Positions 35,801-42,541 of a DNA stretch of 42,541 bases are shown here, piece after piece. The notes below the pieces were generated by a model. The model saw nothing but the letters and a program-made list of their open reading frames with translations. It ran no database searches and was not told the DNA's origin. The translations under genes and the position numbers were made by a program. Position 1 is the stretch's first letter, and each line of letters starts with the position of its first letter. The DNA lies in NCBI GenBank assembly GCA_027488975.1, contig JAIYAQ010000015.1:1-42541 (forward strand), read 5' to 3'. The DNA comes from Cyanobium sp. E1_MAG_00006. GTDB taxonomy: Bacteria > Cyanobacteriota > Cyanobacteriia > PCC-6307 > Cyanobiaceae.

Positions 35801-35850
35801 ACGGCCGCTACGCCACGTTGTTTCACCAGCAGGAGGCGGCTCTGGCATGA
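32824..35850 (+). CDS. Type I secretion ABC exporter with degenerate cNMP and C39 domains
   Basis: A 1008-residue exporter. Residues ~10-140 resemble a Crp-type cNMP-binding fold, but the phosphate-binding cassette reads GAVGLLRGSSQMA: the Glu and Arg that hold cAMP in CRP are Ala85 and Gln94. Residues ~285-425 form a C39-like domain. The second Cys (ACL, Cys301) is present, but the catalytic Cys four residues before it is Glu297, while His380 and Asp396 sites remain. Six helices span about 440-730. The ATPase has Walker A GSSGSGKS (801-808), signature LSGGQ (905-909) and Walker B VLDEA. So it should drive export without cutting a leader. It is coupled to hlyD (ATGA). Confidence 0.92.
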   Translation: MQLAAAIRVLASWAPFDHLPRRLQAHLAEQLQPLQLRPGQKLYDFGSLPPGVALVAQGQLRLLAHDAQGEPFTVERLGPGRTAGAVGLLRGSSQMALAAAEPSQVWLLPAAAFLAAVQQEPELQSSFASPSLEELYGVLVLSSEPRLPAPQKLLLWAAHQLTEQPKAQQVILLTPGRHLIPAGTGDWLLSSANVEGIAPGQALAPEQTITVLGKLPARLISRPSPWPPGDLPAALVVGRNGNAPGESPSEVLEPEWIEQPGAIVPLQQQGEALEDWYGRLNRDGSYPHLRGDGDLEEPLACLRMLARHFDLPFRRDVLRRVLADQLQRQQAEGPGAGQGLGPLQLAALCDLMGLRASPLQLRPDQLPRLEVPALCWRNGHPRLIWTINERGALVSDPRGEQRQLGLGELGSPTPEGVLMLLSVCRSKASPRSRFGLRWFLPALQQHRAILAQVLVASFFVQLFALLNPLLIQQIIDAVITQGNLSSLNVLGTLLVGLAVAQAVLGSLRTYLFSDTTNRIDISLGASIIDHLLRLPLGYFARRPVGEVSSRINELEKIRRFLTGTALTVVLDALFSLIYIAVMLLYSVQLTLWALAVVPLFLALTAVSAPVIRQQLRDQAEANARVQSHLVETLGGMETVKGQGMELHSRWRWQQLYGGQIQAGFRNTVTSTAAGSASKFLEQLSGLLVLWVGATLVLKGELTLGQLIAFRILAGYVTSPMLRLATLWQSFQETSLSLERLADIVDHPEEIEIAGEQLPPLPPVQGHIAYEGVNFRFGSQGPLQLTNVNLEIPAGSFVGIVGSSGSGKSTLLKLLTRLYDPSEGVIRVDGYDIAKVDLYSLRSQIGVVPQDSLLFDGSVMANLALTRPDAGFEEICQAAQVACAHDFIQALPAGYSSSVGERGAALSGGQRQRIAIARMVLKRPRLLVLDEATSALDVDTEQQLTRNLMAAYNGSTVLFITHRLGALRHADLILVMHQGQLVEQGHHDELIALDGRYATLFHQQEAALA

Positions 35851-37001
35851 GCAAGCTTGTGCGTCGGTCCCTCTCCAGCCTGGCCGCCCTGCCCCTGGAT
35901 CCCCAGGAGGTGCGGCTGCGGCCCTCCCCGCGCTGGAGCCAGGCGCTGGTGTGGACGATCATCGGCACCGCCGTGGCCGGTTTCGGTTATGCCGTGATGG
36001 CGGAGATCGACGAGGTGGTGGTGGCGCCGGGGGTGCTGCAGCCGCTGGGGGCCGAGCGGCCAATCAAGGCGCCGCTGGGCGGCGTGGTGGCCGAGATCCT
36101 GGTGAAGGAAGGGCAAATGGTGCGCGCCGGTCAACCGCTCCTGCGGCTGGCGTCGGAGGTGTCCGATGAGCGCGGCGCCACGGTGCAGGAGCAAACCGGC
36201 ATCGAACGCCAACGCGTCTTGGAGCAGGGGAGGGCGATGCAGGCGCGGCAAGAAAGTCTGCAGGCCCGGATCTCGGCTTTGCGCCAGGCGATGGCATTGG
36301 AGCAGCAGATCCTCGGCCAGATCGAACCGCTGGCCAAGGAGGGAGGGGTGCAGCAGGTGCAGGTGCTTCAGCAACGCAACCGGGTGGCCCAGCTGCGCTC
36401 GGAGATCGCCCAGGCGGAGGCCAATCTGCGCGAGGTGCAGGCCGATGGGGTGCGGTTGCGGCAGGAATCGCGGAGCACTCTCTCGGATTTGGATCGCCAG
36501 CGGGTGGAGGTGAGCGAAACCCAGAAGCAGGAGCTGCTCACTGCGCCTGTGGCGGGGGTGGTGTTTGATCTGGTGCCCTCCAGCAGCGGCTATGCGGTAA
36601 CCCCGGGCGAAACGCTGCTGAAGGTGGTGCCGCAGGAGCAGCTCGAGGCCAAGGTGTTCTTCACCGACCGGGAAGTGGGCTTCGTGAAACGTGGCCAGAG
36701 CAGCCAGGTGCGGTTTGACACCTTTCCCTTCACCCAGTTCGGCTCCATTCCCGGCACGGTCAAGTCGGTGTCGCGCTTTTCCTTGCCTGCCGATCAGCAG
36801 AATCCCCAGCGCCGCTTCCCCGGCTATGTGGCGCTGGAGCGCAACTACCTGCTCAAGGGCAACGACCGCTATCCGGTGGGCACGGGCCAGGGGGTGAGTG
36901 TGAATGTGGTGTTGCGCCAGAAGCGGGTGATCAGCCTGCTCACGGATGCGGTGGATCGGGCGCTGGATTCGTTGCGCCGGATCCGCTCCACCCCCGCCTA
37001 A
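35847..37001 (+). CDS. HlyD-family membrane fusion (adaptor) protein
   Basis: A 384-residue adaptor that joins the ABC exporter to an outer-membrane channel. A short cytoplasmic tail is followed by one helix (about 35-51, VWTIIGTAVAGFGYAVMAEI), the first lipoyl half (KAPLGGVVAEILVKEGQMV), a coiled-coil hairpin (about 108-205, with ALRQAMALEQQILGQIEPLA), the second lipoyl half (LTAPVAGVVFDLVPSSSGYA) and a C-terminal beta-barrel with QSSQVRFDTFPFTQFGSIPG, a typical HlyD motif. An AGGAGG ribosome site (35831-35836) is well placed 10 bases before the ATG. The TolC-like outer-membrane partner is not in this window. Confidence 0.93.
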   Translation: MSKLVRRSLSSLAALPLDPQEVRLRPSPRWSQALVWTIIGTAVAGFGYAVMAEIDEVVVAPGVLQPLGAERPIKAPLGGVVAEILVKEGQMVRAGQPLLRLASEVSDERGATVQEQTGIERQRVLEQGRAMQARQESLQARISALRQAMALEQQILGQIEPLAKEGGVQQVQVLQQRNRVAQLRSEIAQAEANLREVQADGVRLRQESRSTLSDLDRQRVEVSETQKQELLTAPVAGVVFDLVPSSSGYAVTPGETLLKVVPQEQLEAKVFFTDREVGFVKRGQSSQVRFDTFPFTQFGSIPGTVKSVSRFSLPADQQNPQRRFPGYVALERNYLLKGNDRYPVGTGQGVSVNVVLRQKRVISLLTDAVDRALDSLRRIRSTPA

Positions 37002-37033
37002 GCGGAATACCGTTCAACGTTGCTTCTCCACCG

Positions 37034-37321
37034 ATGAGTCAAACGCCTAACTCTGCTGCTCCCAAAGTGCAGGAGTTTCTGCAGTGGTTTGCCGCGCTCG
37101 AGAGCGATGAGCAAGACGTGCTGATGACACTGATCTATCGAGAAAAGAAGGTGCGCGATGTGGTGAGAAGTCTTGGCGGCATGGGATTGGAGCAGCGCCG
37201 TGAGGTGTTTGAGCGGTTGGGGCTGCCGGCCGATCTAGTGTCGCGCATTCCCGCTCCCGACCCCGCCACCCTCACCGACGCTGAGGTGGAGTGGGTGGAT
37301 TGGAAAGCGCCGGGCAACTGA
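37034..37321 (+). CDS. Small protein of unknown function ending the secretion operon
   Basis: A 95-residue, mostly helical, soluble protein (VQEFLQWFAALESDEQDVLM, TLIYREKKVRDVVRSLGGMG, LEQRREVFERLGLPADLV), ending with a Pro/Asp/Trp tail. It follows hlyD by 32 bases and is convergent with the giant repeat protein, leaving a 3-base gap. No signal peptide, membrane helix or known motif is seen. Its codon use matches the hlyD neighbour, so it looks like a real gene of the locus. It might be a cytoplasmic accessory or chaperone for the exported protein, but that is only inference from position. Confidence 0.68.
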   Translation: MSQTPNSAAPKVQEFLQWFAALESDEQDVLMTLIYREKKVRDVVRSLGGMGLEQRREVFERLGLPADLVSRIPAPDPATLTDAEVEWVDWKAPGN

Positions 37322-37324
37322 GTG

Positions 37325-40300
37325 TCAGATCACGGCGTAGAGGGGTTGCAGGTTGCTCAGGGCAATGCTGAGCTCCAGCACGCCGGCCACGTTGGCTCGG
37401 TCATTGGCCATGTATTCAGCCCAGTGGTTCTGGAGGTTGGCCAGATGGGCGGAAACGGTGCGGCAGCCCTCGCTGCTTAGTAGGTCGGTTTGGCTGGGGC
37501 GATTCAGCCAGGCGCGAAGGATATCGGCATCGGCAGCATTGAGCTGATGGAGGGCTTCCTCGAACGAGGGATGCCGCAGCAATGCCGTGTCGACCACGAG
37601 GTTGGCCAGTTGCTTGCGGTATTCCAGGAGCTGGGGATCGAGCAAGAGCAACTCGAAGTGATCGTGATCATGTTCATCAAGCAGCTGCAGCAACTGGTCG
37701 ACTGCGGGGGTGAGATTCAGTAGTTGGCGCCAATCACTGCCCAGGGGCGCGTTGAGCAGCAGCGGTTGCTCAACGAGGATGTCGATGCCATCGTGTTGCA
37801 CCGCCGCAGCAACCAGCTTGGCGCGCTGGCCATTGCCTTCAATGACAAACACCGCCACAACACTCTGCCGTAGGCCCGGGGCAGCAAGCCAGCGGAAGCT
37901 GGTGAGCAGAGGCAGGCCCAGCCACCAGCGCTGCAGCTGTTTCCAGCCCCGCCCCGATGGAGCCTGCGTGCAGAACAAGCCTGCGGCACCAAGGGCGAGT
38001 GCATCCAGCAGGCTGGGCCCCAAGCTGTTGAGCATCAGATCCGGGTTGCCGCGGTCATCGGCGCTTCGCCCAGAGCCCGCAGCTGGCTGGGCCTCGAAGT
38101 CCTGAGCCTTGTCTGGCGCACCTTGCACCAGGGTGAGGTTGCGCTCCTGGGCCCAACGCATCAAGGAATCGCGGGCTTGCTGGGCCATGCGATCACTCCA
38201 GGGCGTGCGGCCGGAGCCGCCGCGACCGCTGCCATCGCCGAGGTCTGGAGTTGTGGTTTCTGGCGTCGCTGTCTCGGCATCAATGCTGGGATTGAGCTCG
38301 GGTGTTGAGGTTTCTGGCGTCGCTGTCTCGGCACCAATGCTGGAGTTGAGCTCGGGTGTTGAGGTTTCTGGTCTGGTCTGAGGCAACACGATTGCTGTGG
38401 TCAGTTCGGGAGATTGAACGGGTCTGATCTTGACGGGCAGACCGGGATCACTGATGCGATGTGTGGTGGGGTCGTTGTCGCCGAAGGCGTTATCGGTGAG
38501 GGTGAGCTCAATGCCGATGATCTGGCCGTTTTCAATCACAAAGTGCGCGCCATCACCACCCACCACCCGCTGGGTGAAGTCGAACCAACCGGGTTTGGTG
38601 ATGGGCCGGCCATCTAGATCCACGAGGCTGAGCCCCATGGCGGCATAGCCAATCAGAGCGTCGTTGGAAACGTACTTGTAGTAGGCATTGAAGTCGTCTT
38701 CTGCCATCTGGGCACGGGAGATGTCGATATAAAGGCGCACCTGAATGCCAGCCTGAGTCTGATCCGCGTCGGCGAGTTCGGTTGCTCCGCTTCCAGGAGA
38801 CACGGAAAACTGAATCGGATCCCAGGGCGCCTGCACAATTTCAGGGCCATCGGGTTTGTAGCGACTGGCAGCATCTAGATCGATCTCATCTTCTTCTGCA
38901 AGAACCTTTACATCTTGCAATTGATAGGCTGAAGATGTGGTCATGCCCTCTCGGCCATCTATGGCGCTGACGGAAATGATTGGCCTGATGTCTTCTAGGG
39001 TCCCCACTAGTCCCTGCTGGAAGTAATCGGCGAGGATCCAGGCCAGGATTGCCACTTCCGGTTGACGGGCTTCTGGAATGCCATCGCCGTTGAGGTCGCC
39101 TGGGGTGCCCCCGCTGATTTGTGCCACAAGGCTGGCGAGGCGTTCTTCTGAATCCGCAGAGAGACCGTCTAGGTCGTCAAAACCTTGGATGGTGATTGTG
39201 ATGTCCTGGGCAGCAACGCCTCCCTGGCCATCGTTCACGCGCACGGTGAAGACAGCGGTGATGGTCTCGTTCTGGCCGAGGAAGCGGATCGCTGGTTCGT
39301 TGATGCTGTACGACCACGCAACGGTGCCGTTGTTGGTGTTGCCAGCAACGTTGGTGATCGTGAACGCGTCCTCGATCGCCTGCCGCTGCGCTGGGCTCAG
39401 CGTCAGCGCTGTGGTGCCATCGGCCTGTAGGCCGGTGATCGCTTTCACCGTGCTGCTTGCCGTGGGTCGATCGGTGAGGTCGAGATCGGCAAAGGTGATG
39501 GATCCGGAGTCGGAGAGGATGGCCTCTTCTGTGATCAGACTTGAGACATCGGTTGCGGTGATCACCGGAGCGTCATTGGTGCCGTTGATGGTGACGGTGA
39601 CGGTCTGATCGACGTAGGCACCGAAGTCATCGGTGACGCGTGCGGTGTAGGTCTGAGTGACCGACTCGCCTTCCTTGAGAGCCTGTGTGGCGGGGAGGTT
39701 GTTGTCGAGGGTGTATGTCCAGACGCCGGTGGAGGCGTTGATGGCGATGGAGCCATAGGTGGTGGAAGGAGTGCCCTCGATCGTCCAGGTCCGGGTGGCG
39801 CCGGCGTCCACATCGGTGGCGATCAAGGTGCCGGTGGCGGAGCTGGTGCCAGCGACAGCGGTGCCGTCATCGTTGGAGCCGGCTTCTGTGACGCTGCCGG
39901 CTAGAGCACCTGCGCCGTTGGTGACGGTTGGAACGTCATTGGTGCCGTTGATCGTGATCAGGAGGTTCTCGGTGTCGGTACCTCCGAACGAGTCGGTGAC
40001 GGTGATCGGATAGGTGATTGTGAGCGTCTCGCCGGCGGCCAGCCAGTCGAGGTTCACCGCCGCCGGGTCGTACGTCCACGCGATCGTGACGGTGCCACCG
40101 GTCGTGGTGGTGGCCGGGCCGAGCGTGAGCACGTTGTCGGCCGTGAGCGGCGCGAGGTCGTAGCCAGCCGGCAGCGTGCCGCCGCTCCAGACCACTGTGG
40201 GTGTGCCCTGCGTTGCCGACACGGTGTTGCTCACGTCCTTGTCGGCGATCTGGAGATTGCCGCTGAGCAACAGATCCTGCGCCGAAGCGTCGGCCGCCTC

Positions 40301-42541
40301 GTTCACGCCCGCCGCCGCGATCGTGAGCACAGGCGTGTCGTTGGTGCCGGTGATCGTGATCGTCACGGTCTGGTCGGCCGTGGCGCCGTCGGTGTCGGTG
40401 ACGCGCACTACATAGTCAAGGGTGAGGGTCTCACCCTGCTCCAGGTAATCGAAGGCCTGCCCGGCGGAGTTGAAGGTCCAGGTGAGGCTGCCCGTCGTGG
40501 CGGCCGAGCCGATCACGGTGGTGGGGCTGACGGCGAGCATCGCCTTTATCGTGGCGTTGCTGATGCTGTTGTCGTCACCGTTAACGGTGACGCTCTGTAC
40601 CGCCGCGGTCACCGTGTTCGTCAGATCCACGTCGCCGATCGAGAGCGTGTCGCTGGCGTTGAGCGTCGTGTCGGTCTCCGTCAGCGACGCGGCGGCCAAG
40701 TCGCCGGCGCCGAGCGTGATCGTCGGGCCGTCATTGGTGCCGGTGATCGTGATTGTCACCGTTTGGTCGGCGGTGCCGGCATTCGAATCGGTCGCCCGAA
40801 CCGTGTACGTGAGGGTGAGCGTCTCGCCAGCAGCGAGGTAGTCGAACGCCTCTCCGCCCGAGTTGAATGCCCAGGCGATTGTGCCCGTCGTCGCCGTGCT
40901 TGTGATGACGGTGTTCGGGTTGTTCACGGTCAGCATCGTCAGCAGGGCGGCGTCGCTCGAACTGAGCCCTGCTGTAGTGCCTGCCTTGGAAACCGACGGC
41001 ACACTCACGGTGACCGTATTCGCGGTGTCGAGATCCTCGACCGAAATGGTGCCATTGGTGGACAGGCCAGCGTTGGACTCGGTCAGCGTCGCCGCAGCGG
41101 CATCGCCAGAGCCGATCGAGATCGTGGGGGCGTCATTGCTGCCCGTGATCGTGATCGTGACGGTCTCGGTATCCGAAAGCACCGTGCCGTCGTCGTCGTC
41201 CGTGACGGTGACCGTATAGGTCAGAACCAGTGTCTCGCCGGCAGCCAGGTAGTCGAACGTTGTGCTGCCTGAGTTGAAGCTCCAGGTGAGGGTGTTCGTG
41301 GTCTGCGAGCCGGTGAGGATCGGCGAGGGGCTGAGCGTGAGCATCGCCAGCAGGTCGGCATCGCTGGGGGCAGCCGGGTCGCTGCGGTTCGAGCTGCCTG
41401 AAACGACGAGCGTCCGCGTCGCCGTGACGATGTCGGTCGTGTCGACGTCGGTGACCGTGAGCGTGCCGGAGGTGGACAGGCCCGCGTTGGCTTCGGTGAG
41501 CGCGGCTGTGTCGGGGCCATTGGCCACGACCGGACCGTCGTTTGTGCCAACGATCGTGATCGTGAGCGTGCTCGTTCCCTTGCCGCCCCGGCCGTCGTCG
41601 ATGGTGTAGCTGAAGGTGTCGGTCAGCGTCTCGCCGGTGGCCAGGGCCTGCACGACGGTCTTCGTATTGTCGAGCGTGTAGGTGTAGCCACCTGTGGCGG
41701 CGATCGTTAGGCTGCCGTAGCTGCCCGCTCGCGAGGTGTTCACGGCGTTGTTGATGATCGCTGTCGTGCTGCCGGACTGGTAGCCCTGGATGGCGAGCGT
41801 GTCGGAGTCCTGGTCGCTGTCGGCGGTGACTTCGGTGATCACGTTGCCCGACACCGTCGAGGTGTCGGTCGTGGCGACACCCTCGTTCAGATTGTTGGTG
41901 TTCGCCGTGACGACCGGCAGCCGGTTGATCGTGATCGCAATGCTGCCCGACGCCGTGGCCTGGCCGCCGTTGCCCTGGTCTTGCCCGCTGCCGGCGGTGC
42001 CGCCGCCGGTGGTGTTGGAGTTCTGGTCGTTGAACGTGACGTCCAGCGTCACCGAGTCGTACGCCAGCGCCCCGGGCGTCGTGATGGCGTTCGAGTAGGT
42101 GATGCTGTTGAGGGCCGTGTTGACCCGGGCGGTCGTGGCGCTCGCGTTGAACGTGATCGCGAGGGTGCCGCCGGAGTTCGTGAAGGTGCCGATCGTCACG
42201 CCGGAGACGACGACGTTGCCGGAGGTCAGCGACAGGCTGCCCGAGCCGCCGAAGACGTCGTCGGGGCTCGCGGTGCCGCTGCGGCGGATCGTGAGCGTGC
42301 TGGCGTTCCAGTTGCCTGCGGGCGAACTGCCCGTGAGGGCCTCGAGATCGACGTCGGAGAGCACGGCGTTGGCGTCGATCACCACCGGTGAGCCGGCCTG
42401 GATGTAGGTCGTGACGCCAGTTGCATCCAGCCCTGTGATCACGGGTTGGTCGTTCACCGGATCGACGTTGATCGTGATCTGGCTCACTGTTGCGGCACTG
42501 TTTTGCTGTCCGCTCAGCGTTGTGGTGTCATTGAATCCGGC
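37325..42541 (-). CDS. Giant VCBS/cadherin-repeat protein, C-terminal part (partial); probable exported adhesin
   Basis: At least 1738 residues; the frame stays open to the right edge, so the N-terminus is outside the window. From the edge to about 39.2 kb it consists of beta-sandwich repeats of about 130 residues separated by ITITGTNDAP-type linkers, as in VCBS/cadherin-like adhesins that bind Ca2+. A single EF-hand/dockerin-like loop (PGDLNGDGIPEARQP) follows near 39.09 kb, then a ~210-residue beta-rich segment, an 18-residue Pro/Thr/Glu repeat linker (38255-38371) and a Leu-rich C-terminal domain of about 300 residues. No GGxGxD (RTX) nonapeptides are seen. Its location against the secretion operon suggests it is the substrate. 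Confidence 0.9.
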   Translation of the reverse strand, partial: AGFNDTTTLSGQQNSAATVSQITINVDPVNDQPVITGLDATGVTTYIQAGSPVVIDANAVLSDVDLEALTGSSPAGNWNASTLTIRRSGTASPDDVFGGSGSLSLTSGNVVVSGVTIGTFTNSGGTLAITFNASATTARVNTALNSITYSNAITTPGALAYDSVTLDVTFNDQNSNTTGGGTAGSGQDQGNGGQATASGSIAITINRLPVVTANTNNLNEGVATTDTSTVSGNVITEVTADSDQDSDTLAIQGYQSGSTTAIINNAVNTSRAGSYGSLTIAATGGYTYTLDNTKTVVQALATGETLTDTFSYTIDDGRGGKGTSTLTITIVGTNDGPVVANGPDTAALTEANAGLSTSGTLTVTDVDTTDIVTATRTLVVSGSSNRSDPAAPSDADLLAMLTLSPSPILTGSQTTNTLTWSFNSGSTTFDYLAAGETLVLTYTVTVTDDDDGTVLSDTETVTITITGSNDAPTISIGSGDAAAATLTESNAGLSTNGTISVEDLDTANTVTVSVPSVSKAGTTAGLSSSDAALLTMLTVNNPNTVITSTATTGTIAWAFNSGGEAFDYLAAGETLTLTYTVRATDSNAGTADQTVTITITGTNDGPTITLGAGDLAAASLTETDTTLNASDTLSIGDVDLTNTVTAAVQSVTVNGDDNSISNATIKAMLAVSPTTVIGSAATTGSLTWTFNSAGQAFDYLEQGETLTLDYVVRVTDTDGATADQTVTITITGTNDTPVLTIAAAGVNEAADASAQDLLLSGNLQIADKDVSNTVSATQGTPTVVWSGGTLPAGYDLAPLTADNVLTLGPATTTTGGTVTIAWTYDPAAVNLDWLAAGETLTITYPITVTDSFGGTDTENLLITINGTNDVPTVTNGAGALAGSVTEAGSNDDGTAVAGTSSATGTLIATDVDAGATRTWTIEGTPSTTYGSIAINASTGVWTYTLDNNLPATQALKEGESVTQTYTARVTDDFGAYVDQTVTVTINGTNDAPVITATDVSSLITEEAILSDSGSITFADLDLTDRPTASSTVKAITGLQADGTTALTLSPAQRQAIEDAFTITNVAGNTNNGTVAWSYSINEPAIRFLGQNETITAVFTVRVNDGQGGVAAQDITITIQGFDDLDGLSADSEERLASLVAQISGGTPGDLNGDGIPEARQPEVAILAWILADYFQQGLVGTLEDIRPIISVSAIDGREGMTTSSAYQLQDVKVLAEEDEIDLDAASRYKPDGPEIVQAPWDPIQFSVSPGSGATELADADQTQAGIQVRLYIDISRAQMAEDDFNAYYKYVSNDALIGYAAMGLSLVDLDGRPITKPGWFDFTQRVVGGDGAHFVIENGQIIGIELTLTDNAFGDNDPTTHRISDPGLPVKIRPVQSPELTTAIVLPQTRPETSTPELNSSIGAETATPETSTPELNPSIDAETATPETTTPDLGDGSGRGGSGRTPWSDRMAQQARDSLMRWAQERNLTLVQGAPDKAQDFEAQPAAGSGRSADDRGNPDLMLNSLGPSLLDALALGAAGLFCTQAPSGRGWKQLQRWWLGLPLLTSFRWLAAPGLRQSVVAVFVIEGNGQRAKLVAAAVQHDGIDILVEQPLLLNAPLGSDWRQLLNLTPAVDQLLQLLDEHDHDHFELLLLDPQLLEYRKQLANLVVDTALLRHPSFEEALHQLNAADADILRAWLNRPSQTDLLSSEGCRTVSAHLANLQNHWAEYMANDRANVAGVLELSIALSNLQPLYAVI
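38255..38371 (-). repeat. 54-base tandem repeat (18-residue Pro/Thr/Glu linker)
   Basis: Two nearly identical 54-base units (38255-38308 and 38309-38362) and the first nine bases of a third encode an 18-residue repeat, (P)ETSTPELN.SI.AETAT. It forms an acidic, Pro-rich spacer between the beta-rich part and the C-terminal domain of the giant protein. In-frame length suggests expansion and contraction under selection for frame. Confidence 0.85.
39170..42480 (-). repeat. VCBS-type repeat array
   Basis: Linkers coding for T.TI.GTND.P recur near 41.54, 41.14, 40.74, 40.34, 39.94, 39.58 and 39.18 kb (the last as ITIQGFDDLDG), a spacing of about 360-402 bases. Two more divergent linkers lie near 41.93 and 42.46 kb. 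Each unit carries a LTE/DTD-type strand and a GET-T-Y motif. Three neighbouring units, between about 40.3 and 41.5 kb, are the most alike, which suggests recent duplication. Confidence 0.85.

Noticed and set aside
21068-35850. Nif11 peptide plus C39-domain exporter considered as a natural-product (lanthipeptide-like) system.
   Set aside because: The peptide has no core or cleavage site, no modification enzyme is present, the C39 catalytic Cys is missing, and the two genes are 11 kb apart.
39170-42480. Regular ~400-base periodicity considered as a CRISPR-like or satellite array.
   Set aside because: The period matches in-frame protein repeats of about 130 residues with VCBS linkers; there are no short identical repeats with unique spacers.

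Overview
The window looks like a high-GC picocyanobacterium, close to Cyanobium or the freshwater/halotolerant Synechococcus relatives. This rests on the start of psbA (photosystem II D1) at the left edge, a short CP12, cyanobacterial-type HemB, Ycf46, DUF2301 and DUF2808 proteins, the rpmH-rnpA-PH-yidC gene order, very tight packing and scattered GCGATCGC (HIP1) palindromes. This placement is by gene content only. No rRNA, tRNA, CRISPR array, insertion sequence or phage gene was seen.

Layout. 1-6.6 kb: psbA start (minus), two small exported proteins, an aspartoacylase, then a coupled trio (Xi-class glutathione transferase, DUF2301 membrane protein, ABC-F ATPase) and a small unknown gene. 6.7-12.3 kb: CP12 with its terminator, the GTPase Obg, a MalK-like ABC ATPase, MutS2 and a VOC protein. 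12.3-18.3 kb: a cation-transport block made of a P-type ATPase and a CDF exporter (coupled, plus), meeting tail-to-tail an MgtA-type Mg2+ ATPase. 18.3-21.6 kb: hemB, a CbpA-type DnaJ, a secreted thioredoxin-fold protein, a Nif11-domain peptide and a tiny membrane protein. 21.7-26.0 kb: a minus-strand ribosome/membrane-biogenesis operon, rpmH-rnpA-PH protein-yidC-DUF177-ycf46. 26.1-28.0 kb: a DUF2808 secreted protein, then sppA-aroH. 28.1-32.1 kb (plus): a DMT exporter coupled to a GT4 glycosyltransferase, then an ArnT-like membrane glycosyltransferase.

32.1-42.5 kb is the accessory and most interesting part. It reads as a type I secretion locus: a parvulin-like peptidyl-prolyl isomerase, an ABC exporter with a degenerate cNMP-binding domain and a degenerate C39 peptidase domain, an HlyD adaptor and a 95-residue unknown, all on plus. 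They converge with a 3-base gap on a very large VCBS/cadherin-repeat protein that runs off the right edge. That protein ends in a short Ca2+-loop motif, an 18-residue repeat linker and a C-terminal domain I do not recognise. The exporter's missing catalytic Cys argues for a substrate secreted without leader cleavage, which suits a giant repeat adhesin. The neighbouring glycosyltransferases could modify it, but that is inference.

Many neighbouring same-strand genes overlap by four bases (ATGA or GTGA), so translational coupling is common here. Apart from the psbA upstream region, most gaps are well under 200 bases.
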